The notes under the pieces: model-generated
What the model was told of the DNA's origin: nothing
The model's database searches: none
The model's input: only the letters and a program-made list of their open reading frames with translations
Made by a program: the position numbers and the translations under genes
Part shown: positions 1 through 12,208 of the stretch, piece after piece
How the letters are laid out: every line of letters begins with the position of its first letter
Position numbering within the stretch: the first letter of the stretch is position 1
NCBI GenBank assembly: GCA_030248135.1
Contig: JASANC010002312.1
Span: forward strand, 29,924-93,923
Direction: 5' to 3'
Source: Theristus sp. LFF4_11
Lineage: Eukaryota; Nematoda; Chromadorea; Monhysterida; Xyalidae
Length of the DNA: 64,000 nucleotides

Positions 1-2464
1 GTACACATGTAAAGGTTGTTGGTTTAAACCTGTCACTTTGTTTTGCACGGAGCATGCGAATCTTTGAATTACAGTACGAAGAACAAATGTATCAAGTTTG
101 GTTGAAATCGAACAGCCCCTTTGTGGCGGAATATACTCTCTTGAAACTGTAGCTGTGTATTCTGCGAAAGAAAATGACGGGTTCAAACAAACATAATGTA
201 CAACAAAACTGATGTGATAAACAATTATACAAGTAAACCGTTGCCGTTTCACCGGACATCTTTTGCTTGATTTTTGTGGCGTTTAAAATTTATAAAATAT
301 TTTATTATATTTTTAATTTATAATTTTATTTTATTGAAAACTTTATTACAAAATCAAAATGCACATTGAAGCTTTGAAAAAGTATAGGAATTCAATGCCC
401 GTGAAACACACACACAAAAATTAGTTTTCAAAGGCAAGTGTATGTACAATAGTTTGCAAATGTGTGCAATCTGGGGGATCAAATAACAACGCAAACCATA
501 AGGGTGAGTGGTGTGGATTTCAAAATTATAATTTTGAGAAGACAACACTATTGCATATTGACTAAATTTCCGGACTTTTTCAGAATGCAATTTCCAGTTG
601 TTTTATGCAGAACAAAATGAGGATGCGATTTTTAAATAAAATCAACGTTATTTTAAACATTGTGCTTAATCAAAGCCCAGCGCCGGCTAAAATCAAAAGC
701 AACAATCATTTTTTACAGCACTCCTGAGAACACCCACACGATGTCTGATATATGTCATTGAAATCAAAAGAACCATTGACACGTGTTCATAATATTGCGG
801 TTAAGCTGGATTTAAAGATTATTATATATTCCGAAAAATATATGCTGATCCACGCTTCAAGACACACATGTAACATGCAAATATGTTATGACATGTTTAT
901 GCGTTATCTGTACATGTACATTGTATGTACGTGTTATGTACCTCTTTATACATCCACGTATATTTTTAACAAGACCAATCTGATCAAGAGCAATAAAACG
1001 GGCTCAGCCTGATTCAAATTTTTGACAGGGTGGACCGAAAGTGATTATTTACTGGAATAGTGTTCAGGCAGGTTTGTCTCGCCGAAAATGTTTGAAGTTG
1101 CGAAAATAAGAAAAGTGCATATCATACAGCTCTGCGAATGAAACGGTTTTAGCAAACGAGGTATTTTCATGCATTTGTAAATCTGTACAATACATATATG
1201 TACACGACGCTGTTTCTTTATTTTTTATCAAACACCCTGTGCATGTGCTAACGGTACATTTGCACATGTTCAAAACATAATAATTATACTAATCATGTCT
1301 CAGTTAATTATCTTCAGCCCTTATTATGTTACGTTTCTCGGTTTCATGCTTTTCAAATCAAAATAATTTTTGAGCGCAGTCTGAGGTTCCGTGTAGATAT
1401 ACAGTGTACATCATGCGTTCCCCATTTCCACGTGTGCGATTATTGTGGATGAAGATTTTTCGCCAGCTTTTTCTAATTATTGCAAAACATGCGGGCAACT
1501 GCTGAAGGATATTAATGTTGATTGTGTAGTTCTGATTATCACAATCATCATGCGTGAAAATAATGTTATCATGGCAAAGGTTTGAGATTGTGGTGAATAT
1601 GTTTGAGATCATAAGGTTCATATCCTTCTTGATACACGCAGAATGTTGATTGCAAGTAAGTGGTTGATAATGTCGATTATGTCGGGTCTCTAATAGCATT
1701 CGTCAACACCATCAGCGACAAAAAAGTTGACAAAGAAATCAGACATGTACTGCACATAGCCGCCAAACCGCTCAAGATCGATTATAGAATAAAACGAGAA
1801 GTAAAACCACTTTCTTCACTTTAAAACGTTTCACACTACATCTTGATATTCTTTTTCACATGACTTGTCTTCATGTTCTCTCTTCTGCAGTTGCTTCTTC
1901 GGCAGAGATCATCATCAACAACAGCAACTGCTTTCTGTAAACCTCCATTCACATGTTCCAGAGAGGCACTTTCGGTGGGTCACAACACAACGCACAACCC
2001 TGTCATGAAAGCAGCGAAGAGCATGAGTTGGCTGCCGTTACCGCCATTTCTAGACCTTAAAGAAATTAGAATCGAACGCTTCTTCCCGACGAAGTTGGCG
2101 TTATGTTCGTCGAAAGCGTTCTTTTTTCACGTCTATTCCTTTATTTCCTCTTTCTACTGAAGCGGACGCCGTTTTGTTGTCGCGCGACAACATGCTGTTG
2201 GAACATGTGTACTGTGGTTTCGCAGTTTAGCAGTTGTACAAACCACCTTCAAGGCATATTTTTCCACTAAAAACAACAAGAACAACAGCAATAAATCGCT
2301 AAATACTGAAAACAACATAAAATATCCGCCACCAACACTCACGAATTCCGAGCGAGCTAGTCGTGTCAAAGTAGGGGAGAAGTTCATGTGCAAACAATTT
2401 AGTTTGTTCTTGCGGCGATTTTTTATTCGTAGCTGGTTTTCGTTTTGTGTGCGTAGATTTGTAG
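1..2464. other. Intergenic sequence, no gene recognised
   Basis: AT-rich sequence with only short open frames and no recognisable protein. ACAGGGTG at about 1024 and CACCCTGT at about 1229 are inverted relative to each other and resemble the ends of a small Tc1/mariner-type element. The similarity does not extend beyond these 8 bases, so no element is called. Confidence 0.5.
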
Positions 2465-4027
2465 CAAACTGCTGGATTATTACCGAGGACACCCGGAAAT
2501 GTTGAGCAACTTGGTTACCGGTGATCAAACTGTCCTGAGCGGCCGTGGCTTCACTGATTCAGTTCGACTAACGTTGTTCTGGGATCTATTTGGTGATGTT
2601 TCGTTATTGTTCGTTTTTCCCGATCCCCTGTGTCATCAGAATACTGGGGCTAAAGCACCATTCATGGAGGTTGAAGCGCGCTGACGCGCGTCATTTCGCT
2701 ACACATTCACGAAACAAAAAAACAGCGCGCTTCAGCGCGCTTCAGTTTTTGGAGCATACGCACATTCACACGCACGCTCATGTTAGCGCGCGTCAACGCG
2801 CGTCAACGCGCTTCAGCGCGCGCGTGCATGACTGGGCCTTAAGCCTAACGATGAGCCCGAACTCGAGCTCAATCCTGAGCTAAGGCCTTAACCTAAGGCA
2901 AAGCTAAATCTAATATGCCTAAGCCTAAGCCAGAGCCTAAGCCTAAGCCTAAGCCTAAACTTAAGCCTAAGCCTAAACTAAGCCTGAGCCATAACCTAAG
3001 CTTGAGCCTAATCCTAAGCCTAAAAAACAAATACTTTACAGTGTTTAGAATTTTGTTGTCAGGAGATCAATAATCAAGCGGTGTTTAGGTTATTTAACAG
3101 CTAAAACAATGCAGGCCCACTGCTAGTCACTTTTGACGACGCGACCGAACTGACAGGGTCACCGCTGTCCGACTTCGACGGTTGGAACTTCACGTCGCAC
3201 GGTCAAAAGCGTCGCAGACAGAGACGTCGTCGACGACAACGACAGGCGTACGCGGAGCACCTGCGAACGCTGCGTACCAACGTCGACCATTGCCGGCCGG
3301 AATCAAGCGGACGGAAACTGCTGTTGCTGCACGACAACGCGCGGTGGTACTTGACCGAGCGGGACCGGGGCAACATAAAACGGTGAATTATTACAAAGTG
3401 GCGCGCAGAACAAAGCGATCGAACAAATAATGAACTGCGCAAGAGTTAGACCGAAGAGGCCGAAGCAAAGGACGTCTTACCACGGCAAACGGTGAAACAA
3501 AAATAACAAGGCCGAGGATCACGGAAAAAGATTCATTGCTACATAATCGAAATAAATACAGTACATGAAGTTCGCTGTTTGCGGTTTCGCCAGGTAGACG
3601 CATACCGCGGTGACTAATGACTAAGTTCGAACAATGACTAAGATTCTGGGCTGTGTGCCACATTTAGTCAAATCAATGTTTTTTTTTTCACTTTCCATAA
3701 AACCCTTCTCCAGAGACTTTGTACAATGCCCAATGAGTTTTACATTCCACTCCACAACCGCAGAATCAAAAGCATTTCAGCTGTGGTTTCATCAATCTGA
3801 TCCACCCAACCCATTCGTTCGATCTCTCACCATCGCACTCCATTCTGTTCCCATTGCTGGCGACCGAATTCTCAGCCAATCAGCGTGTCTATCGTGATGA
3901 CGAACTGTTTCACAGAGCGTTGATTGGTTGGCTGGACAGCAGAGATCAGAAGTTTTACTCGGATGCTTTACTGAGCTTGCCGGAACGTTGGAGAAAATGT
4001 GTCGAGTCAAAGGGATGCAGTGTTTGA
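2465..4027 (+). CDS. Tc1/mariner transposase-derived gene split by introns (5' end not found)
   Basis: Three blocks in order match the DDE domain of mariner transposases. Block a (2465 to about 2591) has PEMLSNLVTGDQT, equivalent to the family IVTGDE motif that carries the first catalytic Asp. Block b (3115-3382) has LLVTFDD, then YAEHLRTL and GRKLLLLHDNARWY, the second-Asp motif. Block c (3781-4027) has SFDLSPSHSILF, then DDELFHRALIGWLDSRDQKF and LPERWRKCVESKG, with a stop where mariner proteins normally end. Blocks b and c join in frame (phase 2) across a GT...TTTCAG intron. The usual third catalytic Asp (APSD in the family) is His here (SPSH), so transposition activity is unlikely. A basic RRRQRRRRR stretch lies between motifs in block b. 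The N-terminal helix-turn-helix region was not found. It is either a decayed copy interrupted later or a domesticated gene. The join of a to b is the weakest part. Confidence 0.6.
2671..2824. repeat. GC-rich degenerate short repeat (GCGCGCTTCA/GCGCGTCA)
   Basis: Repeated units such as GCGCGCTTCA and GCGCGTCAAC occur on both sides of a short AT-rich spacer. It lies in the first intron of the mariner-derived gene. Confidence 0.6.
2880..3022. repeat. Interstitial telomere-like repeat, (CCTAAG)n / (TTAGGC)n
   Basis: About 20 imperfect copies of GCCTAA. Several tandem perfect copies lie around 2935-2960, with variants such as GAGCCTAA and GCCTAAAC around them. TTAGGC is the telomere unit of most nematodes. 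The array lies inside an intron of the mariner-derived gene and is degenerate, so it is an internal relic rather than a chromosome end. Confidence 0.75.
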
Positions 4028-4979
4028 GCGATTGTTTTTTCTTATTTGGGAAAGTTTTGCTGTGCTTATTTTTCAAGTTTCTATAATGATTTTCAAACCA
4101 TGTTTCAGAGCATTACTGATGGTTCATTTCAGAACCGAAGTTCCAGTCATTAATTCAAACGGTATACATGCAGTGCGGGTATTATTAATCCTTCATTGCT
4201 TCTAACTCGCGAACGCGCAACTAATTTTGCTGAACTTCTTTTAAAAATGAAGAGATACCAAAAAGGATCTAACTCAGAAATCTGTGCACTTTTACCAGAA
4301 ACCAATTGAACAAGAAATATTTATACTGGGATTTTGATTAACACAAAATAAACTTTGCTTCGAATGGAATGACTTTCAAGTTAAAAACAAAAAATGGACT
4401 GCCAACTCAACACAAAAAAACGGAGTCAGAACCACATACATTGTACATTGTGTGCACACGGTTTGGCTGAGAAATTGACAAAACTCAATGAGATAAATTT
4501 TTAAATAAACACGAAGCAAAAACTCACCAAGTACTAACCGAGATTTGGAAATGACCATCTTGGTATTGTCATTTTTTTAGGTTCTGCGACTCAATGGCTT
4601 TGCAGACGTAGAAAGGAAGTTGGTTTCAGTCTTTATGTGGCAATTTAAAATCGCCCAAGTGACTTGGTCCTATTTAGGGGACTCGGATCACTTTGCCAAT
4701 TTTGAATTCCCGCGTCATGCATGAAATTGGTTACCTATACTATGCGCCATTGAGTCTCGAAACGAAAATGAAAGATCATTAAAGCATCAAAGTATTTTCA
4801 TCATTTTTTCTGTTTTAGTGAAGTAATCAAAACAAGACTAAATAATGTTGCGACCGGGCGGATGTTTTGACTTGTCACTGTTACTAACGCTAGTGTTTTG
4901 TCATGAACGCATTTTTTACCAGCAATGCGTCATTGCCAAATGCCAATTCATGAATGCACCCTTGTTGAAAAACCTCTTC
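4028..4979. other. Intergenic, contains one MITE copy
   Basis: No coding exon recognised between the mariner-derived gene and the 3' end of the KCTD-like gene. The only identifiable content is the dispersed element at 4573-4757, described separately. Confidence 0.5.
4573..4757 (+). mobile_element. MITE, family M (about 185 bp, ends CTGCGACTCAATG)
   Basis: The ends GGTTCTGCGACTCAATG and CATTGAGTCTCG are imperfect inverted repeats, and the interior carries the words GGGGACTCGGATCACTTT and CCCGCGTCATGCA. Related copies lie at 13863-14053, 30850-31045, 31695-31880 and, as a half copy, 49080-49190. It has no coding capacity. The superfamily is not assigned because no clear target duplication is visible. 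Confidence 0.7.
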
Positions 4980-6931
4980 TCATCTCTGAAACACATATTC
5001 ACTATAGTGCATCCATCGGTCCTCCTCCGTCATGCCGCGCGCCATGCCGCCGGCGTCGCCCGGAGTTCCGCCCGAATTTGCGCCGGTCGCCGAACTGCCG
5101 ACCATTCGGTAGCCGACGTTCGCGAGACAATCGAACGCCTGCTCGACGCACGTGTGCTTCAGGTAGAAGCGCGCCGTGTACCGTGCGTCGCGGCCGATGC
5201 CGTGGTCGGGGTCACTGCAGCGCAGTGGAAAATTTGGGTAAAAATGGTCAAATGATGTCCAGAATGGTTCCGGTGTCTTCCGGTTTTTCTTGAGAAAAAT
5301 TTAAATAAAGAGATTGCTCTGAATAGAAGTAAAAAAATGGCCAAAAAGGGTCAAGCATCAAAAACGTCATGGGACCGTAAAATAAATGGGTTAAAAAGGG
5401 TCAAAGGCCGAACCGGGTCAGATATACTAAGCGGGTTAGGAGGGCCAAAGACCAAAAACAGGGTCACAGTGTCAAATTTTACCCAAGGGCCAAAGGGTAA
5501 AAAGGGTCACACAAGCTAATGCCAAAAGGGTCAAGTGTGGCTCAAACCAGAGCGGGTCCAAAGGACACGTCTGAAAAGTGTTTCTGGGTCTAAAAACGAG
5601 GTCATAACCGGGGACTCAATGTATAGGCACGTAATGACAGAGAAAACTCGATGGGCGCCCTACTCAGTGGCGTTCTATACACTTCTCTGAGTTAGCCCTG
5701 GTAAAAACATTGCCCAAAAATCCCAACAACCCCAACAACAACCGGGACAGTCCAACCGAGTCTCGTTCAAAGTGTCGCCGAACGCCTCGCGCAGCAGTTG
5801 CACTCGCCCGGCCACAATGACGCGAGCGATCTTGCGAAAGTTCGCCTCGCCGGCGCCGGCCATCCCTTGACGGCCGAAACTGAACGTTCCATGGTAGCTG
5901 ACCGTGATGAAACCGGACGTGTCGAGGTCTGAAAGCACTGGTAAAATTTAGAACAAAAGCTCCAGGCGCATTTGCAGGAGAAATGTGCATGCAGGATCGA
6001 TTATTTGCCTTGATTTTGCGGTGTGTTTTCCAATCAAACGGGACTTTTCTTGTGAAAAAAACTGGCAAAAGTTAGCAAAAGCGATACCTGTATTGCATGT
6101 GAATCAGCACTTGCTACAGCACTACAAAACGCAATCACTGACGACCAATCAGCGCACTGCACTTACATATAGCCAACGAATGAATACCAAGGCCACAATG
6201 ACTATCAACAAGGCAAAAATAAACATAAGATTCAAAAATGAACACACATGAACAAAAGTTTCAAAAAAACGAGAAAAAAACTTAAAATTACCGGCAACAC
6301 AGTTCTCACTAGTTCGCTCATCAGTCAGTCGTGTGTCAGCCAATAATGCCGAAAGTCCAAAGAACTCGAGCTCCCGTTTCACGGCGGTCTGCTCTGATTT
6401 CGGCAGTTCGAGAAACGCGGGTGATTTTTGATGGCGGTTGGAATCGGGACTGGAGATGTTTTTTTGTTCGAAGTCATCCGTGTTTGATTGCTCGTTCACG
6501 GCGACCGCTTTGTGGTCTCTGAGCAGCTGCAGGACGTGCCGGAACACGAGGCCGTCGCGGTCGATGAATAGACGCCCGCAGCGATCGTGCACAATCGGCA
6601 AGTCGGCGGAGTCTGGAGTTTTTTTTTAATTTTTGTTTTTTTTGTTGCTAGCTAGATTGCGTGCCTAGATTGCGCAGTGTCGGTTTACGCTATACAGTGA
6701 TGATAACGCGTTGATTAACTCAAACAAAAATATTGCCAAATCAACTACAAAGACGTTTCCTCCGTAGTCGTCGCACACACCTGCGTTCGCAGTTTTTGCG
6801 CCGCGACATCGCTCAATCCATTTCTGCAACTTCGAACCCTCAATCGCAGTCAGCACTTTCGCGGAAGAATTGTAAATTTCTCCACCAACATTTAACTCGA
6901 TCAGTTGATTGTTATTCTCCGTGGAATTCAT
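4980..6931 (-). CDS. KCTD8/12/16-like BTB (T1) and H1 domain protein
   Basis: Four exons with consistent phases encode 292 residues: 6781-6931, 6292-6612, 5757-5928 and 4980-5214 (minus strand). Residues about 9-155 form the BTB/T1 domain: IELNVGGEIYNSS, then RCGRLFIDRDGLVFRHVL, then VKRELEFFGLSALL. Residues about 165-292 match the H1 domain peculiar to KCTD8, 12 and 16: SGFITVSYHGTFSFGR, VIVAGRVQLLREAFGDTLNE, TARFYLKHTCVEQAFDCL, and the C-terminal HYSEYVFQR. Vertebrate members are auxiliary subunits of GABA-B receptors: the T1 domain binds the receptor tail and H1 controls desensitisation. Human KCTD12 has 325 residues, so this length is typical. The start is the ATG at 6931, just before the BTB fold. 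The third intron carries a SINE fragment and a simple repeat. Which vertebrate paralogue is closest cannot be decided here. Confidence 0.92.
5336..5605. repeat. Degenerate GGGTCAAA-type simple repeat
   Basis: Repeated words such as AAAAAGGGTCA, CGGGTCA and AAAGGGTC recur every 12-20 bases. It is inside the third intron of the KCTD-like gene, next to the SINE fragment. The open frame across it is a by-product of the repeat. Confidence 0.6.
5618..5702 (-). mobile_element. SINE fragment (family S, body only)
   Basis: TGTATAGGCAC...TAATGACAGAGAAAACTCGA...GGGCGCCC...TTAGCCCTGG matches the body of the full tRNA-derived SINE at 33960-34125 and the fragment at 43958-44050. The tRNA-like head is missing. 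It lies in an intron of the KCTD-like gene. Confidence 0.75.
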
Positions 6932-8871
6932 GTTTATGAGCGTTCTTGTTCATATGCATGCGTTTGATTGGACAACAGTGGATCTGTAAAACTGGTTGCT
7001 TCATTGAATGCACATTTTATGAACTTTTGAAAAAAAAGTCAGAGAAAAGGTTGATCTACTATTGTGCCCCGCAAAATTCCGGCCCGAAGATAGTTGCGGC
7101 CCGTTTGATTCTGGCCGAAAAATTCTCGAAAAAGAGTTCCCGAAGAATATTCAAAAAACTCAAATCTCGCTGCTGTGATGCTCTAATTTGCCCAAATACA
7201 GCTTACTGACAAGCTGTTGTGCTGAACATAGGAAAGGCCACAAAAAAATTAAAATAGGATGCAAAATAGTCTTCAATCCGTGTTTTCACGTTGCAATTTT
7301 TAAATTTTGCATCTTATTTTTATTTTCTTTAATGGCAGTATGAACAAAGCGTGGTTCGCACCAAAATAAGCAAAAAATAATCCTTTTTGGCGTAATTTTC
7401 TGCGAAAAAATAGCGGCGGAAAAATTGCGATAATCTCAAATCTCAAAATTGCGATTCTGGCCATGAACAAACCATTATGGTGCGTAGGAGCGTGCTATAA
7501 TTGGATAGTTTTCGCAGAAAAATATAAGAACGCGGAAACACATGAACAAAAACGTGAACGGTAGCGAGCGGTGATCATTGACGTTAAAAAACCTTTCCAC
7601 CGGCGAGGTACCAAAAAATGTTTTTTCTGGTCCAAACATGGGTGATCGTCGTATCAGCGAGTAGTTTTACTGTCACAATATGTGTTGCTGTTTTTTTGTA
7701 TTTTTAACAAAGTTCTCCACCCTTAAAACAGGCACATTGTGCACATTTTCATTGTGAGAATGTGAGATTATTATTCTGAAAATGAAAAAAAATGTTTGAA
7801 AAATGCTTGAAGAGAACATTTTGAAGCGAGTTGCGCTGGCAGCTTTTTGTGTGCACGATATTTCAGATTCAATGTGTCGCGGGCACTCAAACGAAAATTG
7901 GAAGTTTCGGGAAACCTTATTAAGCAGTTTTTTCCGAATCACCTCGATAAACCTGAATTTATATGCTGAAAAAACACGCAGCTCAGAAAATAATGGTCTT
8001 TTGATAGAAAAAAAGAGAAAAGCGGCACCCGAATTGCAAAAATAGACTAGGGCAATAAAACTACTATAAACGAGCCTGTAGATCGAACGACCGCCATATA
8101 TGCTGCCATTTTGAGTGCAAAATCGCGCAGCAATGCAGAAAAATCGGTCTTGAAAAGCAAAACAAAAAGCACAAATCTGCAAAAGAAAAGCAAGAAAGTA
8201 CCGAGAAAGCATGAGTTTATAGCGTTGAATTACTTTTGAGTTCAAAATAATGCAGCCAATCAGTAAATTCTGAAAGATAATTGAATACCAGGAATGAAAA
8301 GTGGCTCGGTTTGTTTCTTTTGAATAAAAAAACAGAAAGTTTGATAAAAATTAAATAAAGTAAAATTCACGGGTCGGAAATCGCAATTCTTGGCGCATGT
8401 GATGCTTGTTTACTAGTAACAGGAAGTAAAATTGGTTCCAGACAGAACACCAAACCTCAAAAGAGCAAAACAAGCTCGGAAGAGCATTGGAAATCATGGG
8501 CGCTTTCAAATAAACAGATAAAGGGCAAATAACAGATAGCCAGATAACGCGCACGGACAACATTCATTTGCGGCGTCGGCGTGTAGCGTCAAAAAAGTGC
8601 CGTCCGCTCATGGGGAATACGAAACAAATTGGGTTGTCAGCCCAGCCTCATATACCTTGTAAACACCAAATTGTACTTTTCGATAGTTGCTGGATATCAT
8701 GCGAACGGTCGATTATCAGGGTTTTTTTTGAAAATAAAAACTATGCGTACATATGGTTCAATTCCAAGGTTGCACCGCAGAATACACACAGACAGAGCCA
8801 AAGTTTTACTTTTTTTCACGCGAGGCAAAGTTTTATACCATATGGGTTCCGCCTTGAATTTTCGATTCCCG
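6932..8871. other. Intergenic, no gene; small palindromes
   Basis: Nothing coding recognised. About 7065-7145 carries decayed words of the AATTCCGGCCCG type that make up the arms of the fold-back element at 16.4-17.0 kb. About 7240-7335 is a weak inverted repeat around ATGCAAAAT/ATTTTGCAT. Confidence 0.45.
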
Positions 8872-10582
8872 GACATTTCCCGCGCGGACATTTCCCGCGG
8901 ACATTTCCCGCGGACATTTCCCTCGCGGACATTTCCCGCGCGGACTTTTCCCGCACGGACATTTCCCGCGCGGACTTTTCCCGCGCGGACATTTCCCGCG
9001 CGGTCTTTTCCCGCGCGGACATTTCCCTCGCGGACAATTCCCGCGCGGACATTTCCCTCGCGGGCATTTCCCGCGCGGACTTTTCCCGCGCGGACATTTC
9101 CCTCGCGGACATTTCCCGCGCGGACTTTTCCCGTGCGGACATTTCCCGCGCGGACATTTCCCCCGCGGACATTTCCCGCGCGGACATTTCCCGCGCGGAC
9201 ATTTCCCGCGCGGACATTTCCCGTGCGGACATTTCCCGCGCGGACGGACATTTCCCGCACCGGACATTTCCCGCGGACATTTCCCGCACCGGACATTTCC
9301 CGCGCGGACATTTCCCGCACCGGACATTTCCCGCGCGGACATTTCCCGCACCGGACATTTCCCGCGGACATTTCCCGCGGACATACCCGCGGACATTTCC
9401 CGCGGACATTTCCCGCGGACATTTCCCGCGGACATTTCCCGCGGACATTTCCCGCATTTTCAGACATTCCCGGATATCTCAATCGATATCTCATTGATTC
9501 TTTAAACTTTTCAGCAGACTTTTTATCAATCATTGAAACCACGCGTTGTTGTTGTGCATTGTTATGTGTGCCGACTGATTGCACGTAAAGCCATGAAACT
9601 TGAAGCACTTACAAAATTAAGTTATACATTTTTTGTTTTCAATGTTTATTGCCAAATTCTACTCTTTTTTAATGATATTTCAGCAGAAGTTACTAAAAAA
9701 ACTAAAAAATCACTAAAATTCAGCATTTTCACTCAGGTTAAACAACATGTGGAGTGGATTTCACCAAGCGGTCCATCATGTAGCGTTGAATTCACTTTGC
9801 CACCGTAAGCAACACATGACAATGCATCTGTAACGTTATGAACGTCTGGGCATGCTGTTCATGTTTATTTGATTTTATCATTTAATCATTTTATGAGTAC
9901 TTTTTGCCGTTTAAAAGTGTATTTTATAAGTGTTGCTATTTTATAAGTATATTTTATAAGTATATTTTATAACTGACTGAAAAGTAAATAAAGATATCCG
10001 GGAATGTCTGAAAATGCGGGAAATGTCCGCGGGAAATGTCCGCGGGAAATGTCCGCGGGAAATGTCCGCGGGAAATGTTCGCGGGAAATGTCCGCGCGGG
10101 AAATGTCCGGTGCGGGAAATGTCCACGCGGGAAAAGTCCGGTGCGGGAAATGTCCGCGCGGGAAATGTCCGCGCGGGAAAAGTCCGCGCGGGAAATGTCC
10201 GCGCGGGAAATGTCCGCGCGGGAAATGTCCGCGCGAAAAAAGTCCGCGCGGGAAAAGTCCGCGAGGGAAATGTCCGCGCGGGAAAAGTCCGCGCGGGAAA
10301 TGTCCGCGCGGGAAAAGTCCGCGCGGGAAATGTCCGCGCGGAAAATGTCCGCGCGGGAAATGTCCGCGCGGGAAAAGTCCGAGCGGGAAATGTCCGCGCG
10401 GGAAAAGTCCGCGCGGGAAATGTCCGCGAGGGAAATGTCCGCGCGGGAAATGTCCGCGAGGGAAATGTCCGCGCGGGAAATGTCCGCGCGGGAAAAGTCC
10501 GGTGCGGGAAATGTCCGCGCGGGAAAAGTCCGCGCGGGAAATGTCCGTTTGGGAAATGTCCGCACGGGAAATGTCCGGTTAC
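8872..10582. mobile_element. Fold-back element 1 with tandem-repeat arms
   Basis: The left arm (8872-9490) is about 40 copies of the 13-15 bp unit GGACATTTCCCGCGC. The right arm (9988-10582) is the same unit in reverse complement, GCGCGGGAAATGTCC. The arms close on a non-repeated inverted segment containing GCATTTTCAGACATTCCCGG on the left and its complement on the right. The spacer of about 500 bp is AT-rich with no gene. Both arms give long open frames in several phases, all arising from the repeat. The structure resembles fold-back type transposons. No target duplication is apparent at the outer ends. Confidence 0.8.
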
Positions 10583-10682
10583 CGCAATGTTGCAGACACG
10601 TCTGCATCTAGTTTAGTGCTTATGATTGTGTGCACAAGGTGTCCTGCACCAGTATTTTATAGGCTTGTCGTTGGGTGCACAT

Positions 10683-11408
10683 GGTGCAGCAACAGTATTT
10701 TTTGGTGCACATCACCAGTATTTTTTGGCGCACATCAAGCAGCACCAGCATCTTTTGGTGCACATCATGCAGCACCAGTATTTTTTGGTGCACATCAAGC
10801 AGCACCAGCATCTTTTGGTGCACATCATGCAGCACCAGCATCTTTTGGTGTGCACATCATGCAACACCAGCATCTTTTGGTGCACATCATGCAGCACCAG
10901 TATTTTTTTGGTGCACATCATGCAGCACCAGTATTTTGTGGTGCACATCATGCAGCACCAATATTTTCTGGTGCACATCATGCAGCACCAGTATTTTTTG
11001 GCGCACATCATGGAGCACCGGTATTTTCTGGTGCACATCATGCAGCACCAGTATTTTTTGGTGCACATCATACAGCACCAGTATTTTTTGGCGCACATCA
11101 TGCAGCACCAGTATTTTTTGGTGCACATCAAACAGCACCAACATCTTTTTGTGCACATCATGCAGCACCAATTCTTTTTTGGTGAACATCATGCAGCACC
11201 AGCATTTTTTGGTGCACATCATACAGCACCAGTATTTTTTGGCGCACATCATGCAGCACCAGTATTTTTTGGTGCACATCATGCAGCACTAGTATTTTTT
11301 GGCGTACATCATGCAGCACCAGTATTTTTTGGCACACATCATGCAGCACCAGTATTTTTTGGTGCACATCATGCAGCACCAGCATCTTTTGGTGCATGTA
11401 GTTTGGCG
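10683..11408 (+). repeat. 30-bp hairpin minisatellite
   Basis: About 24 tandem copies of a 30-bp unit containing TGGTGCACATCATGCAGCAC followed by CAGTATTTTT. Each unit is internally self-complementary (TGGTGC and GCACCA), so every copy could form a short stem-loop. Copies vary mainly at TATTTTTT versus CATCTTTT. It begins about 100 bp after fold-back element 1. The long open frames across it are repeat artefacts. Confidence 0.9.
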
Positions 11409-12208
11409 CAGTATAAAATGGTGCACATCATCATGCGGCATCAATCGTATATTTTGGCACATGTGGTCAGGCATGTACACGATGCAGTACTATGTACAAA
11501 TCACTTTCGGAACTTGCGAAAACAAAAAAAATAAGGCAGTCGCGCAGGAGAAACACAGAGACAGGGTTTCCCCTGTAATATCCCCTGCAACAGCAAATCA
11601 CAGGGGCATCGCAATGCATGATGCAAGTACAGTATGTATTCGCCCGATTGCTCTTGTGCGTTTGCCAGTGCAACACATAGTGCTTAAAATCAGCGAAAAC
11701 GTGAGAAAAGTGTACTTTTGAGTGTTTTGATTACGTAAACATTTCACCGCGCGCCTTTAAGACACGCTATTCGAGAGAGTGAGCCATTCGAAAATAATAA
11801 CATCCATAGATGTATGAACCCAGATGGTCGCGCGGCTCAGCGCGACTGTTTTTTCAACCGTTTTTACGAGCCATAATGAAGATAAAAACAGAAACAGCGA
11901 GACAATGTGGCTACTGGCTAGCTAGCAATATAGCTGCACGGTGTACGGCATAAAATGTAATTTACTGTCAAAAACATGCGACATACAGACAATTTTGACA
12001 TTGAACGTGTGTTGCAAAGCGCTAACACATGCATTTTGAGGCCAAAATGACGTCTACCGTCAGTAATTTTACCAAGCAAACAGAGCCGCCAAAAATGTTG
12101 TCGTCGTCACAGCTTTTGTGTCAAGCGGTTAAGCGACGTCAACAAGGCAAAGGACTGATTTTTTTGTTGTGCCGCATTGTTCTTATCAGAAATTTTAAGC
12201 TGCATTTA

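Noticed and set aside
1873..2160. Open frame of 95 codons upstream of the mariner-derived gene
   Set aside because: No match to a mariner helix-turn-helix region and no coding bias.
8872..11408. Candidate CRISPR-like arrays
   Set aside because: Units are tandem without unique spacers, the genome is eukaryotic, and no cas genes are present.
8568..11534. Long open frames (200-390 codons) on both strands across fold-back element 1 and the minisatellite
   Set aside because: All are read-through of short tandem repeats whose length avoids stops in several phases; no homology and no splice context.
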